Program-made: the position numbers and the translations under genes
Notes under the pieces: generated by a model
The model's input: only the letters and a program-made list of their open reading frames with translations
Told to the model about the DNA's origin: nothing
Database searches by the model: none
Part shown: in pieces, positions 20,641-32,400 of the stretch
Position numbering within the stretch: the stretch's first letter is position 1
How the letters are laid out: every line of letters begins with the position of its first letter
Origin: Lateolabrax maculatus
Lineage: Eukaryota > Chordata > Actinopteri > Acropomatiformes > Lateolabracidae
Length of the DNA stretch: 64,000 nt
NCBI GenBank assembly: GCA_031216445.1
Contig: CM062200.1
Span: forward strand, 6,523,501-6,587,500
Direction: 5' to 3'

Positions 20641-21713
20641 AGGAATATACCGGGACGTATGCTTATTTGCTTTCTGGGTTAGATGAGAAGATCAATACCA
20701 CTTACATGCATGTCCATTAAATATGAATCTAGGGCCAACAGTTTATCAGCTTATCTTAGCATAAGGACTGGAAACAGGAGAAAAGGTCAGAAAAAGATCT
20801 TTTTTAGTTTATCTTTATACCTCTGCCTCTATATTTTTATTTGTAATTTACTTAATATTCTATACTAAAGTGGAAGGAAGCAGGGCTGCTACTAATGATT
20901 ATTATTGATGAATCTATTGACTATTTTTTCAATTAATCGATTAATCGTTTGGTCAATAAATGTCAGAAAACATTGAAAAACACCCATTACAAGTTCTCGA
21001 AGGTCAAGGTGACATCTTCAAATGTCTTGTTTTGTCTGATCAACACCTCATTCAAAATTCCATAAACATCAAACTACAAAGAAAAGGAATCTCTGTCTGT
21101 ATGTATGTGTACGTATGTTTGTCCTTCAGCAGATAAGACTTTTTTTCTGGGCTCACAAAGTTGTTTAACCGTTAGAATCGCAAAGGTTTCAATATCTTAT
21201 AGTAAATGCAGTTGTGGATGTGGATTTGTCTTTACAGTAAACCCGAGGAACACGATAATAATCATTGTAGCTCTCTACAGTAAAAAAAAAAAACGTATAT
21301 TGTGTTTTACATGGAGTTATGTTTTGGACTATTTTGTGGCTCTGAGTAGTTGCCAGGCAACCAGCGAAGACTCCAGGAAGTTACTGCTCCCAGCCAACAA
21401 ACAGTCTGGTGCATAACTACCTGTAACATGGCACATTATTTTTAAACTTCTGTTTTTGCACCGACAAAACAAACGAGATATAACGTGTTAATTAGTGAGC
21501 CTTTGCGGTGCTGCCTGGAAGGCGGATTTTTTAATGTTTTGACTTAAGTAGGATAGCTGTTTCACCGTCTCCAGTCTTTATGTTGAGCTAAGCTATAAGC
21601 AGTGTATCTAACAGACAGACATGAGAGTGTTATCCATCATCTCATTTAGCTCTACGAAGGAAAGCGAACAAGAGTATTGTTTCCCAGAATGTTGAACTAT
21701 TCTTTTAAGATGT
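20641..21713. mobile_element. Long palindromic teleost repeat split by another repeat
   Basis: The left arm starts near GGAATATACCGGGACGTATG and includes GTTAGATGAGAAGATCAATA and AGCATAAGGACTGGAAACAG. The right arm ends CATCTCATTTAGCTCTACGA ... TTTCCCAGAATGTTGAACTA, the inverted counterpart. The interior has AAACGAGATATAACGTGTTA. A copy of the AGGGCTGC-type repeat (20882-21092) sits between the arms. Confidence 0.55.
20882..21092 (+). mobile_element. Dispersed teleost palindromic repeat, copy 2 (nested)
   Basis: Starts AGGGCTGCTACTAATGATT, followed by CAATTAATCGATTAATCGTT and GTGACATCTTCAAATGTCTT. Inserted inside the long palindromic repeat. Confidence 0.6.
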
Positions 21714-21859
21714 GCTTCGTGACAACAACGTGGGTAGCTACTAGTTTGTCTTAATCAGACACTGATCTCTTAGTTGTGGGCGACGTGAGACAGACTCAGT
21801 ATTTCTGTCTGCAGGCGGATGGGAGCAAAAACCAACACACAAACGCACTCCAGGCTCAC

Positions 21860-24295
21860 TTGGGTAATATTTTATTTACTCATTAATCTTCAAAACTATT
21901 TTTCATAATAAATTTCCACTTTATGTTCATCAAAGAACCGTAACAATAAAAATAAAAGTAAATACTGTAGAAAAATTGTACATATAGAAAATAAACATGG
22001 TTAATGAACACCTAGATGTAGAATCCCATGGTTGAGACACCTCCTTTGTTTCAGATGGCAACACAACAGAGATAGAGGGAAAAGAAAGCAACAGACATGG
22101 AGGAACTGGGAGGGCAGAACGGGAAACATACTAAACAAGGGGAAAACAGGAGAAGAGAGGGGGGAACAGGAGGTCAAAAAGGCCCGTCAAGGATGGAGAG
22201 AATAAGGGAATATGTTAAGTTAAATTTGACATTATACTTTGAAATCTCACACAGTCCTTTTCATGTCCTTCTGTTGCCCTGGTCATTTTGCATGCATCTG
22301 ACTGGTTGATTAGGTTGCTTGGAAGAACTAGAGGGGCTTATTCATGTCATGGCACTGTTTGTATTGATAAATCATGGAGCCACAGGTCTTGAAGTGTGAA
22401 GTGTTCAGACGCAGCAAATGTCCATAAACAGATAATTATTTTGTAGCCTATCGGAAACCCATCTGTCTGCCCTGTATTGGTCATGTCATGAGTATTGATA
22501 AGTTGGTCAACCAATAGAATTAAGACAAAAGGACGCAAAGAGAAAGAGAGAGAAAAAGGAGAGCCAATGAAATCAAAGCAACTCAAGTTGTCATATAGCC
22601 AATGGCATCATGAACTGGAGTTTTTCTATCTATTAGCAACACATGGTAACATTTACTTTGTTCTGTTTTTGATTCTTTTACTCGGCTGGTTTGCTATAAA
22701 AAAGGTGGTTGGTTAGAGCAGGTATGGTGGGCGTGGCCTATAAGACATCAGGCTAGAAAATAGGACGCGGCTTGTGGTGGGCGCACACATCCCGGCGTTG
22801 CACTGGAGTTACACTGCAACCCACGACAACCCCCTTCCTCCTCCTCCTCCCCCCACAAACAAACCTACCACCTCTGGACTTAGTGGGACACGCCACCACT
22901 TCACAGCACAGCTCGGAGACTCAGGCATGCAGCACACTCGAGATGGTCACACTTTGTCGATGAGGGTTTGAACTGAGAGTCGATTCAGAGATTAAATCAT
23001 TGTTGAATCCCACAGACCGAAAAACCATTTCAAGTGCGTATTTAGGAAGCCAAGGTGGTAAGTTTATGATGGTGGTGCGTCACGGTGTAACCTCTGGAGT
23101 TTGAACGCAGTATAAATCACACGGAGTAAGATAATTCACGTGCAATAAGACCCCCCCCCCCCCTTCCCCAAAGAGTCTATACTGCCCAAATGTTCTTCAT
23201 GTTCATCATTATCGTTGCCATAACAATTATCATAATGGTCTTTGTCATTTTCACCATTGTCTTCTTGTATAGTCTTCAGTCTTATGAAGATATGGTGGGT
23301 CTTTAGCATTGCAGGTATGTGTATGTCTGCATGTGTAGATTGTTTATATTTTAGTGTGTGTGCACGTGTGCTGTATGTTTGCGTGTGTGACACCGCAGTC
23401 ATGCACGACTGGTGTCTGTAGGTAGCATCTCAAGTCTCAAGTATCCTGTCCAGGAAAATATCTCTCAGTTTTCCGCTGATTCCACCTTCATGATTTACAG
23501 GGTGTCGTAAAACATCAGCTCTGCAGCATAACAACCAAAGCCCATCCATTATATTAATGGCACCAGCCCTGCCTCTGCCTAGTCACTCGTAATTCACTGT
23601 TTCTATGGCTACACCCAGATTTCCTGTCCTGTTGCTTGGGTTTAGACTTGGACCGTCGGTGTGCTTGTTTCTTCAGCATCCTCAGAGTCCCGTCTGCTAA
23701 CAGGGAGGAAGGCAGAGAAGCTTGGAAGAGACACTTAGTGCTTGTCTTGGTGCTTTTACATCGTCTTTGTTCTGGTGCTCTGCCCTCTCGCTCAACACAC
23801 TCAGTCTGCCATGCGCTTCACTTAAAGTCTTCTTTGACCTCTCTGAGTCCAACAGGAGAGGTACTACTGTGGCAGGGGAGTGACTCGTCTTTTGATCTGG
23901 CTGGCCCCAAAATGGTTCTTAACTGGGAGTTGAACTGGTGCTTTTTTAAATCATTTGGAATGGTGTTTATGTTCATAAAACGAGCCTCTCTCAGAGGCTC
24001 TGCTCATTGGTAAATACTATACAGTAAGGGTCCATGCCCTTCGGCCAGTCTGTGTGTGTGTGCGTGTGGGTGTATGTTTGTGCTTAAATGTATGTGTGTG
24101 TGTGTTTGAATATGTAAATGTTTGTGCTTGCCAGCATGTGTGCAGGTGTGATTATTCGAGAGTAAACATTAACATCAGCATGTCTATGTCAGTGTGTATG
24201 TGTGTATTTTTTTTGAGAATATATCTATTTATGTACATATACCGTTATATATAAAGGTGTATGCGTATATGTCTGTGTGTCGGACGTCTTCCGCC
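21860..24295 (-). other. nrxn1: Probable nrxn1 3'UTR
   Basis: Non-coding sequence directly after the nrxn1 stop. Near its far end the minus strand has ATGTACAATTTTTCTACAG, then GAAATTTATTATGAAAAATA, and a GTAAATAAAATATT block with an AATAAA signal at 21871-21876, a plausible cleavage region. It also holds a 13-base poly-C run (23151-23163) and GT-rich tracts around 24050-24200. The 3' end is inferred. Confidence 0.45.
21871..21876 (-). terminator. Candidate polyadenylation signal of nrxn1
   Basis: AATAAA on the minus strand in an AT-rich block about 2.4 kb after the stop codon. Confidence 0.4.
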
Positions 24296-24597
24296 TCAGA
24301 CGTAGTACTCCTTGTCTTTGTTCTTCTTGTTCTTGGAGATCTTGGCGATGCCCAGCGGCTTGTCCTTGGTGCTGCCGTTGGGCTGTGTGGCCGAGTTGCT
24401 GATGTAGTTGCGGCTCTCGTCCACGTGGTAGGAGCCCTCGTCGCGGTTGCGGTACTTGTACATGGCGTAGAGGAGGATGAGGATGCAGAGGGCTGCGGCC
24501 GCCACGATGCCCACCACCATGCCCGTGGTGCTGCTGCTCTCCCGCACCACCTCAGATGGACCTGGGAACACCTTCACCTCTGGCAGGGGAGGGCGGG
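24296..24597 (-). CDS. nrxn1: nrxn1 last coding exon: transmembrane segment and cytoplasmic tail
   Basis: 302 bases. [27 protein letters not shown] segment [20 protein letters not shown], then [40 protein letters not shown] and [14 protein letters not shown]. The C-terminal EYYV is the PDZ ligand bound by CASK and Mint. Stop TGA at 24296-24298. Confidence 0.98.
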
Positions 24598-26391
24598 CTG
24601 TAAGGGGAGAGGGGACATTACAATTTACTGCATACATTATTAATTTGTATTACATGTCAAGGTGATGGGTGAAGAGCTGCAGCAAGAAGATATAATGCAT
24701 CATCATGAATTATTTGACATGCATTTTGCATAATTCTACATGCTGGCAAGGGAAGGCTGCAGCTTCGAGCCAAAGCTGTTTCCATATTATCACATAATGT
24801 GTAAACAGATTACATTACACCCTGTTGAGAGGAGAGCCAGAGAACAGGTGCACGTTATATCAATCTTTATTACATACATTTGACTCTTTATGACATACAC
24901 GGGGAGCGACGGCTGCAGGACGGTGATATATGACACCATATTAAATGACTGTTCGTAAAAGAATTTACATGTGAATTCCTTAGGCTGGGTGGAGATGAGG
25001 CGAGGGAGGGAAAGGAGGGAAGAAAAGGAAAGGTATAAAAAGAATGGTTGAATAAGGGGTTAAGGAAAGGTGAGGGGAGGGGGCGAGAGAAAAGTAAGGG
25101 ATGGGGATGAGGATCGGGGAGTGGATGGAGAGTGTTAGGTGATGCCTGGAGGCAGAACCTAAGTGGAAATGAAAAATTCATTGTAGTGAGAGACAAAGCG
25201 GTAGGAAAAAACTGAGCGTGCTGAGTGGGGAGGACACCTGAAAAAAAACAAAAACTGAAAAAGTCAGCGTGATGTGTGTATTAATAGGGGTCTCACCTGA
25301 ACTGGGGTCACAGGGGTCAATGTCTTCATCATCACTGGGACACTCAGCTGACGCCACCAACAGGTCGTCCGCCGACTATGGAAAGAGGATCCAGAAAAAG
25401 TAGGACATTAACACACACATATAGACACAAACTTATTATCCACAGCAAGCCTGTACTCCACACCCCTTCTGTTTTTTTTCTCTACATGTGTGAGCACACA
25501 GCACCAATCCCTCGCCCACCCGTTATCCAGTTTGCCACAAACACTTTTGCCTGTTATGGCCCCCAGCAATGGCAGGCGGCCAAAACTAGAGTACCGAGGA
25601 GAGAAGAAGAAAGGAGGAGGGAGGAGAGAAACACTGAATCCTGTTTGAAACCACAAGGGGACAGCCAGTTATCATCTCCTACTTCTTGACCCTCCCCCTC
25701 TTTTTTCTCCTCCGGTCTATCTATCTTCCACACCTCCCTGCTTCCCTCTGTACGGCTCTCTCCATCTGATATTGGCTAATGCGCAGTGTGAAGCTAAAGA
25801 GCCAATATTTTCCCGTTTTCATTAAATACTCCAGCTAAGCACTTGATAGTTCATTAAAATCTCCTTTATTTAACACCTCTCCATAAGCACCATGTCAATA
25901 ACCCACTTACATTCAACCTCTAGCCTACATCACCCAACTCATATCTCAACAATCGCTCTTTCTCCGTGCCTCGCTCCCTCTCTATGGAAAAAGAGCCCCT
26001 TTTCCTCTCCATCCCTGCTCCTCCTGTTGCCATGGCAACTCTAAGTTCAGGCTGTTAAAAATGATGAGGAATAAAAAAAAAAAAAGAAAGAAAAAAAGAG
26101 TGTGCACCCTCAGTGGGGACCTGTGCATTGATTTGCCATTCTAGCCAGAGTGTGAGGAGAGGGGGGGAAGAGGGAAGGGAAGGGAAGGAGTGAAAGATAG
26201 ATGGATGGATAAAAGGAATATTAGGAGAAGGCAATTGGGGTGAAAGAGAGAAAAGAAGACAGGATAGGAGGAGGAGGACTTCAAAGTGCTGCGGTCTGTA
26301 CTTAACACTGTGCTAATGTGCTCCGCATATTCATGAACTACTGTTAAACATCACCCGCCTTGATGCTTCAGCATGAGAGATATGAATGCGT

Positions 26392-26436
<45 letters not shown>

Positions 26437-29400
26437 AACCACACTGGGCGCTCAGTGCCAGTACTAAATTAAAATTGGATTGTGATGCATTGCAGTAGAT
26501 GTTAGTAACCCACAGAATAAAGGAGAGGGGAGAGAGCGGCAGAGCTGTAAAAGAGAAGAGCTCTAGAGGCAGATTACAACCAGACCAGAACAGAATCTGA
26601 ACCAAATCAAAGTACTAAGTGGTCGATGATGTCTTAGCTGAAACCTACAGGCAGCACTTCAAACAGAAATTCATTTAGCTTTTTCTGTGTTCTTGATTTC
26701 TCTATTTCCTTGCCTTCTTGAAATAGTAAGGACATAGATTATGTAAGATTGGAGAAACTGAAAAAGCCTGCACTGGCCTTGTATGGTGTGGTCTCGGTCC
26801 TGACAAGTCTACTGTGGTTTAGTTTGGCCTGAAACATACACAGGTTATTGATGCTTGACTCTGTCTCTTTCCTCCACTGCCTTTCCAATCAGTTCTGCCC
26901 ACTGGGCTGTCAAATGCTGCTAGTGTGAGCTTAGCCTCTAGAATCCAGCCAGTCAATAAACCTCTGTGCCTGTGCCAGGATCCAAATAGCACAAGAACCA
27001 ATCAGCCGGTAGGGAAACACATCACCACTGACTGTCACCGAACAATGTCGAGCCACCCAGCTTGATTATTGATCCCAAAGATACCTATGTGCCCTCCACG
27101 GGAACCTGTTTGAAACCTGATTTCAGCTAAAACAAAAGCCGACAAGTAAATTTAACGAGGCCCCTCCTCTGTGACACCTCCCTGTCAGCTGACCACCCCA
27201 TTCAACCAGGAAGGTGTCAATTGCACTATTGATCCACCTATCACATGGGACACAGTGAACACGAGGAAAACTAGAGACATGCCAAGCACAACTTAAATCA
27301 CATCAATAAACTACAGAAGTTTATAGAAGATGTACTAAAGCAATGTATTTCCACGAAACCTCCGCCCCTTCAACCACCCTCCATCTCACCTTCCTTCGGT
27401 CCCTCCCTCTTTGTCCCCATCTTTTCATGGTCTATGAATAGAGCATGCTGACATAATGATGGACACAGATGCACAACGACAGGATGCGAAAAAAGAGACA
27501 CAGTAGGGAAGAGAAACAAAGTGAGAGAGCATCAAGAGAAGCATATCTGCATGCTGAAAGAGCAAAATCTCTACCTGAGCAGCCGAACAGTGCCAGCGGC
27601 CGTCCATGCCTCCCTGACTGCCTAGTTCACACATAGTAGCTGCACACTGTCCTCACACACTCTTGCAGAAGATTCAACAGCTTGTCTGCTACTTTCACAA
27701 CTGGAGATCAAACACACATGTACATACACAAGCTCTATAATTGCCGAACGTGCTCCATATTTCTATTTAGACACATCTACACAGACCCAACAAGCGCACA
27801 CCAAATCAGGCTGAAGTTGGCAGGCTGATGAATAGATCCTGACGAGAGAGGAGAGAACTAGCTCCACTACTGCAGATGGTGAGATAGACTCATACACTGC
27901 CTGCATTAACAGCCTATCACTGGAGCTCAACCACGGAGAGAGAGGGAGGGAGGGAGGCAGGGTGAGGCGAGGAGGGGGGAGTGACGGGTAAATATGGAAA
28001 GATATGGAGGGAGAGAGAGAGCAAAGGAGAGTGAGAAGAAAGGAAAAGAGAAAAGTGAGCAAGGCAGGAGGGAGAAAGTAACTCCAGAAGATGGATAGTG
28101 AGCAGAAGAAAGGCAAGAGGGAGAAAAAGATGTGAAAGATGTGAGGAGAGCGAAGAAGATAGCAAGGAAAAAAACAGACAGGGAGGGAGGATGGGAGCAA
28201 ATGAGAGATAGATGTTCAGAGGGCTTGTGGAAGTGTCTGGGTCAGCTGATTCCTGAGAGCCAATCGGGCGCTGCTCTGAGCCTCAGGTTTCTTCTATCAG
28301 TCTTCCCATCAAACACAGGTACACGCACACACACACACACGGACACGAGCACACATTCACACATCCACAGACAGACACCAAACATCAAAACCAAACTCAA
28401 ACTCTGTGAGTCAGAGCAGCCTCCAGCATAAACACACACACTTTCTCACACAATCTCTCCCTCTTTTCTCCTCGCTGGTGCTCAGCTGTCATGCATTATT
28501 AATCCCTCCCACTTTTCAACACGGAAAAAAATAAAAAAATAAAATTCAATAAACTGTGGACTTCAGGAGGAAGCACATAACACATTCTTACTGCACAAAG
28601 TACTGACGGTAGGAGTAAACCCGTGGGGCGACTTAGGCAGATCCACTTCAACGTGCACCCAAACTTGGGCGTGTGCGTGAAATCGATAAATCTGCTCGGA
28701 CGAAGCACCTCTGGAAGACATCTATCATTCCCCCTCCTCTGATGCAATGTGCTGCAATTCAAGCCTATTGTTCTCAATCCACCTGAGTGTTTGTGTGTGT
28801 GTGCGTGTGTGTGCATTCGGTGTTCGACTCTATATTGTATGTGTGCACTGGTTGAGGCCAGGTTGGTTGCTAGGCAACACAAGGCTGCCTCAATGGAGAA
28901 GCTGTAGATTCTTCTTAAACAAGACAAACACACACACACACACGCAGAGTTTGAGGGCCAGCAGGAGTGATTCGACTTACACAAACGAGCAAACACACAC
29001 ACACACACACTGCAGCATGTTGAGCATATAGTGGGTCTGACCTAGTTCTCATACAGTTATATTGACTCCAGTGCACAACTCTGCACCCCAGATTTAGCAT
29101 GACATCAGCATATGAAAAGAGCAGGAATAGTTCGTTTTAAAACACGTACACATAGACGGGGAGAAATTGAGGAGTGAAGTGTGAAAAACAGGCCCCTGTG
29201 ACAATGCTGTCACTCTGCAGCGCTATCCATCCAGCTCTCATATCCATTATTGATGCCTGAGGCTTAGCTCACAGCTCTCTGCGTTCTATTATTTATGTCT
29301 GAAACAGCTGGCGGTTTATACACAGAGGACCTAATCTCTATGGGAGTCTGGATTGGAGAGAGAAAGCAAGCAGTGGGTAGTGGGGCTCACTATCTCCATG

Positions 29401-32400
29401 GCAACTTCTATCATTGGAGAAAAAAAAAAGTCTTTTTCAGTGCGGCAGGCACACACAGACGCCCACAAAGACAACATCTCAGTGGTGCTCTGAACAATAG
29501 AGCAAAAGAGTCTGCGGTGTACCTGCTGATAATGTATCCTCTGACATTAGCATCAACTCTGCAGTTGCATCCACTATAAATACGCCTCAATAACATTTAT
29601 GTGTTTCTATTGTAGAGTCCCATTTGCATCAGTTTACTAGACGCATATTATGGAAAAGCTATTACAGCCTCCATTAACACAAACATTTCTCCTCCTATAA
29701 TTTAGTGGGTAGGGACCACTTAGCTGAGAATTTGCCATCTAATCCTTTCATGAATGAATGTGCTGTAGAAGAAGAATTATATGAGCATGGGAGTCTGATG
29801 TTGCAGAGCAAATAAAACACCATTAATCACTCATCAGAAACAAGAAAAACATGTTGCAAAATCAGTCACTTTACAGTAATATGTTTACTTATTATACTTG
29901 TTTGTTTTGTTGTGCCATACGAGACCATTTTGCATCTTGTTACAGTAATAAGTAGACTTTTCAGATACATTTCATAGATCGAGCTAGAGCTGGAGTAAAG
30001 TTACAGATGATTTACTTGATCTGAAGTCAAGGTTTAAAATGTTGGGGGTCTAAGACACTGGCCATGTAATCTCCAAACCCACGGTTGGAGTCTGGCCTTT
30101 GATGGATTTCATCACCCCTCTTTACTTTATCTTCTGTCAGCTGTCCACTGTGTAATATCTAATAAAAAATGCCTAAATGCTAAAATGCCTGAAAAAAAAA
30201 AAAAAAAACACTTTTATGTTCTCCTCTGCCTTTGACTGAATTTTGAGCATTTTTTCATTATCCACTTTGTGCTTAGATCCTGAATGACCTTCTATTTATC
30301 TTTTTAATTTTCCTTTTAAAATGTTTTTCCATAATTCTGATTTGTGTTTTTAATGTCTTCTGCCTTCAGTTTTAATGCCTTATGTAAAACCCTTTGAATT
30401 GCCTTTGTGTACGAAATGTGCAACATAAATAAACCCGCCTTGCCCCGAGTGGAGTTTAAAACAATCCCACTCCTCCTGACATTTCTTGGTATCCTCTAGT
30501 CCTTCATTAGTGGGCTGTGTGGTGGCTAATCCTCTTACTGAGTTCGAAAAGAAACTTATCAAAGCAAATTAACACTTTCTAATTACCCATTGTCACACCA
30601 AAGGAGTGTGCAGTGGGGTGATAAGACATACATGTACAGTAAATCTTTGTGTGACCACACAGAGCAGCGTTTTCCATACACAAGCTGCCACAGAAAAACT
30701 TAAAAATGTGATTGTGCTCTGACCTGCTGTGTGGCACCCTGCTTCCTATTGGTGGCTGTGGTGGTTGTGATGTCACTTATGGAGGGGGCGGAGTCAGAGC
30801 GGTTGCCTCCAGCTGCAGCGCTGGACTGCGGGGTGATGGAGGAGGACGGCATGTCGCCGACCAGCCGTGCGCTGCCCTCCACTTTGATGTGCGGGTGGCC
30901 CTCGGCGGCCATGTTGAGGATGCGCAGGCCGTTGTAGTAGAGGCCAGACAGCTGGCCCTGGAACATGCCTGTGCCTCGCTCACCTCCGCCAACACGCACC
31001 GTCGTCTGGCTGTTGAAGATGGTCAGCTGGCGACCTACATGGACACACGTACACACACACACACACACACACATACACACACACAAACACGCGGCAAACA
31101 CACAGATGCACACCAGGAAGGAAGGCCGACGGACACACGCAAATGCAGTCACACACACAGACGCACCAGTTGTCACATACGTGCATACACACACACACAA
31201 GAGTGTTTGAGTGTTACACAATCCACCACCCCCAAGCCATGGTGAGAGGATGGGATAGATTAAGCATGGCAGAGCAAATCGAAGCCGTGGAGAACCGTGG
31301 AGAGGGCTGAGGCTGAGGGAGATAAGAGTGAGAACAGAAAACAGAGAAGAAGAGGAAGAAGATGAGGAGCGGAGGGGGGAGAGGGTGAAGAGACCGAGAA
31401 GTTGAGGAGGAGGATGAAGAGGCAAAGAACAGAAGGAGGAGGGAGAGGCAGCAGATGAGAGGAGTCAGAGGGCCCTGAGAAGATAGGGCTGACAGATGGT
31501 TGCTATGGTGATGGCTGTGCGGCACGACATTGTATTTGAAGGAGCAACAGACAGGCAGACAGAGAGACAGAGATCTAGAGAACTGTTGTAACAGCCCTAT
31601 GAAGCATGCACAGGTTATAAGCTCTAGCACTGCTCACTGTTAAAGGGACTAGAGGCTAATTTAAGGAGCTCTGCTGAAGTTTAGGAGGAAAACTTTTACA
31701 TTATTTCAAATTGCTCTATTAGTCATTTCAAATTTACATAATACTTACATGTCACAATAATTTGCATGTACTTTAATTTGATTACAAAATTGTTTTTCAA
31801 CATATAATCTTTAGTAAATGCTTTATTGTTTACAATTTGATAATAAACAAAATTATTTACAAGTCTTAATAAAGCATCTTTTATCAGTACTTCTTTTCTA
31901 TTTTCTGATTTATTCACATTTAATTCTCTCCATCGTCCCTTTAACCTGATATTATCAGATACACACTAACAAGATACGTTCACAGGCACTACAGTTTACA
32001 CAGTATTACACACTACAGCTGCCCAACTTTTAAATACTTAGTTATGGATTTAGATTTTTAGATGTTAGTTGATGGTGCACAATAAAGTATATTCAACTGT
32101 CTTCAAATTGTATTTTAAAGCTCAAAGTTTTAAGGAATTTTAATCAGGGTTTTTACCTTTGTCGAGTAGCCAATCGTCAACTACTCGACCGAGCCGATAG
32201 GGGATTCGCTGTCTGGCGATGGCCAGGCGCTCGTTATCAATGTTGCCTTTAATTTAGAGATGAAAACACAGTAGTAATTACGCACATCCAAACGTGGTAC
32301 AGGAGCTGGATACAAAAAGAACAGCAATGAAAAGAAAGTAATGGTCTGCTCATTGTTAGCATGTCACTGCGTTAAGGTAAGCTTGATGTGCTAAGAGAAG

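Larger units (their letters stand above)
17110..21860. other. fshr upstream / nrxn1 downstream intergenic region
   Basis: No gene recognised. The first few hundred bases are the presumed fshr promoter; I see no clear TATA box. Microsatellites lie at 17415-17439, 18637-18684 and 19032-19077. A possible dispersed repeat (TCTTTATTGTCATATGAACA block) lies at about 19733-20070 and a nested repeat complex at 20641-21713. Confidence 0.6.

Noticed and set aside
30700..31425. 241-codon minus-strand frame as one protein
   Set aside because: Only 30724-31034 is nrxn1; upstream is read-through of an intron with a CA tract, and the acceptor CATGTAG is at 31035-31041.
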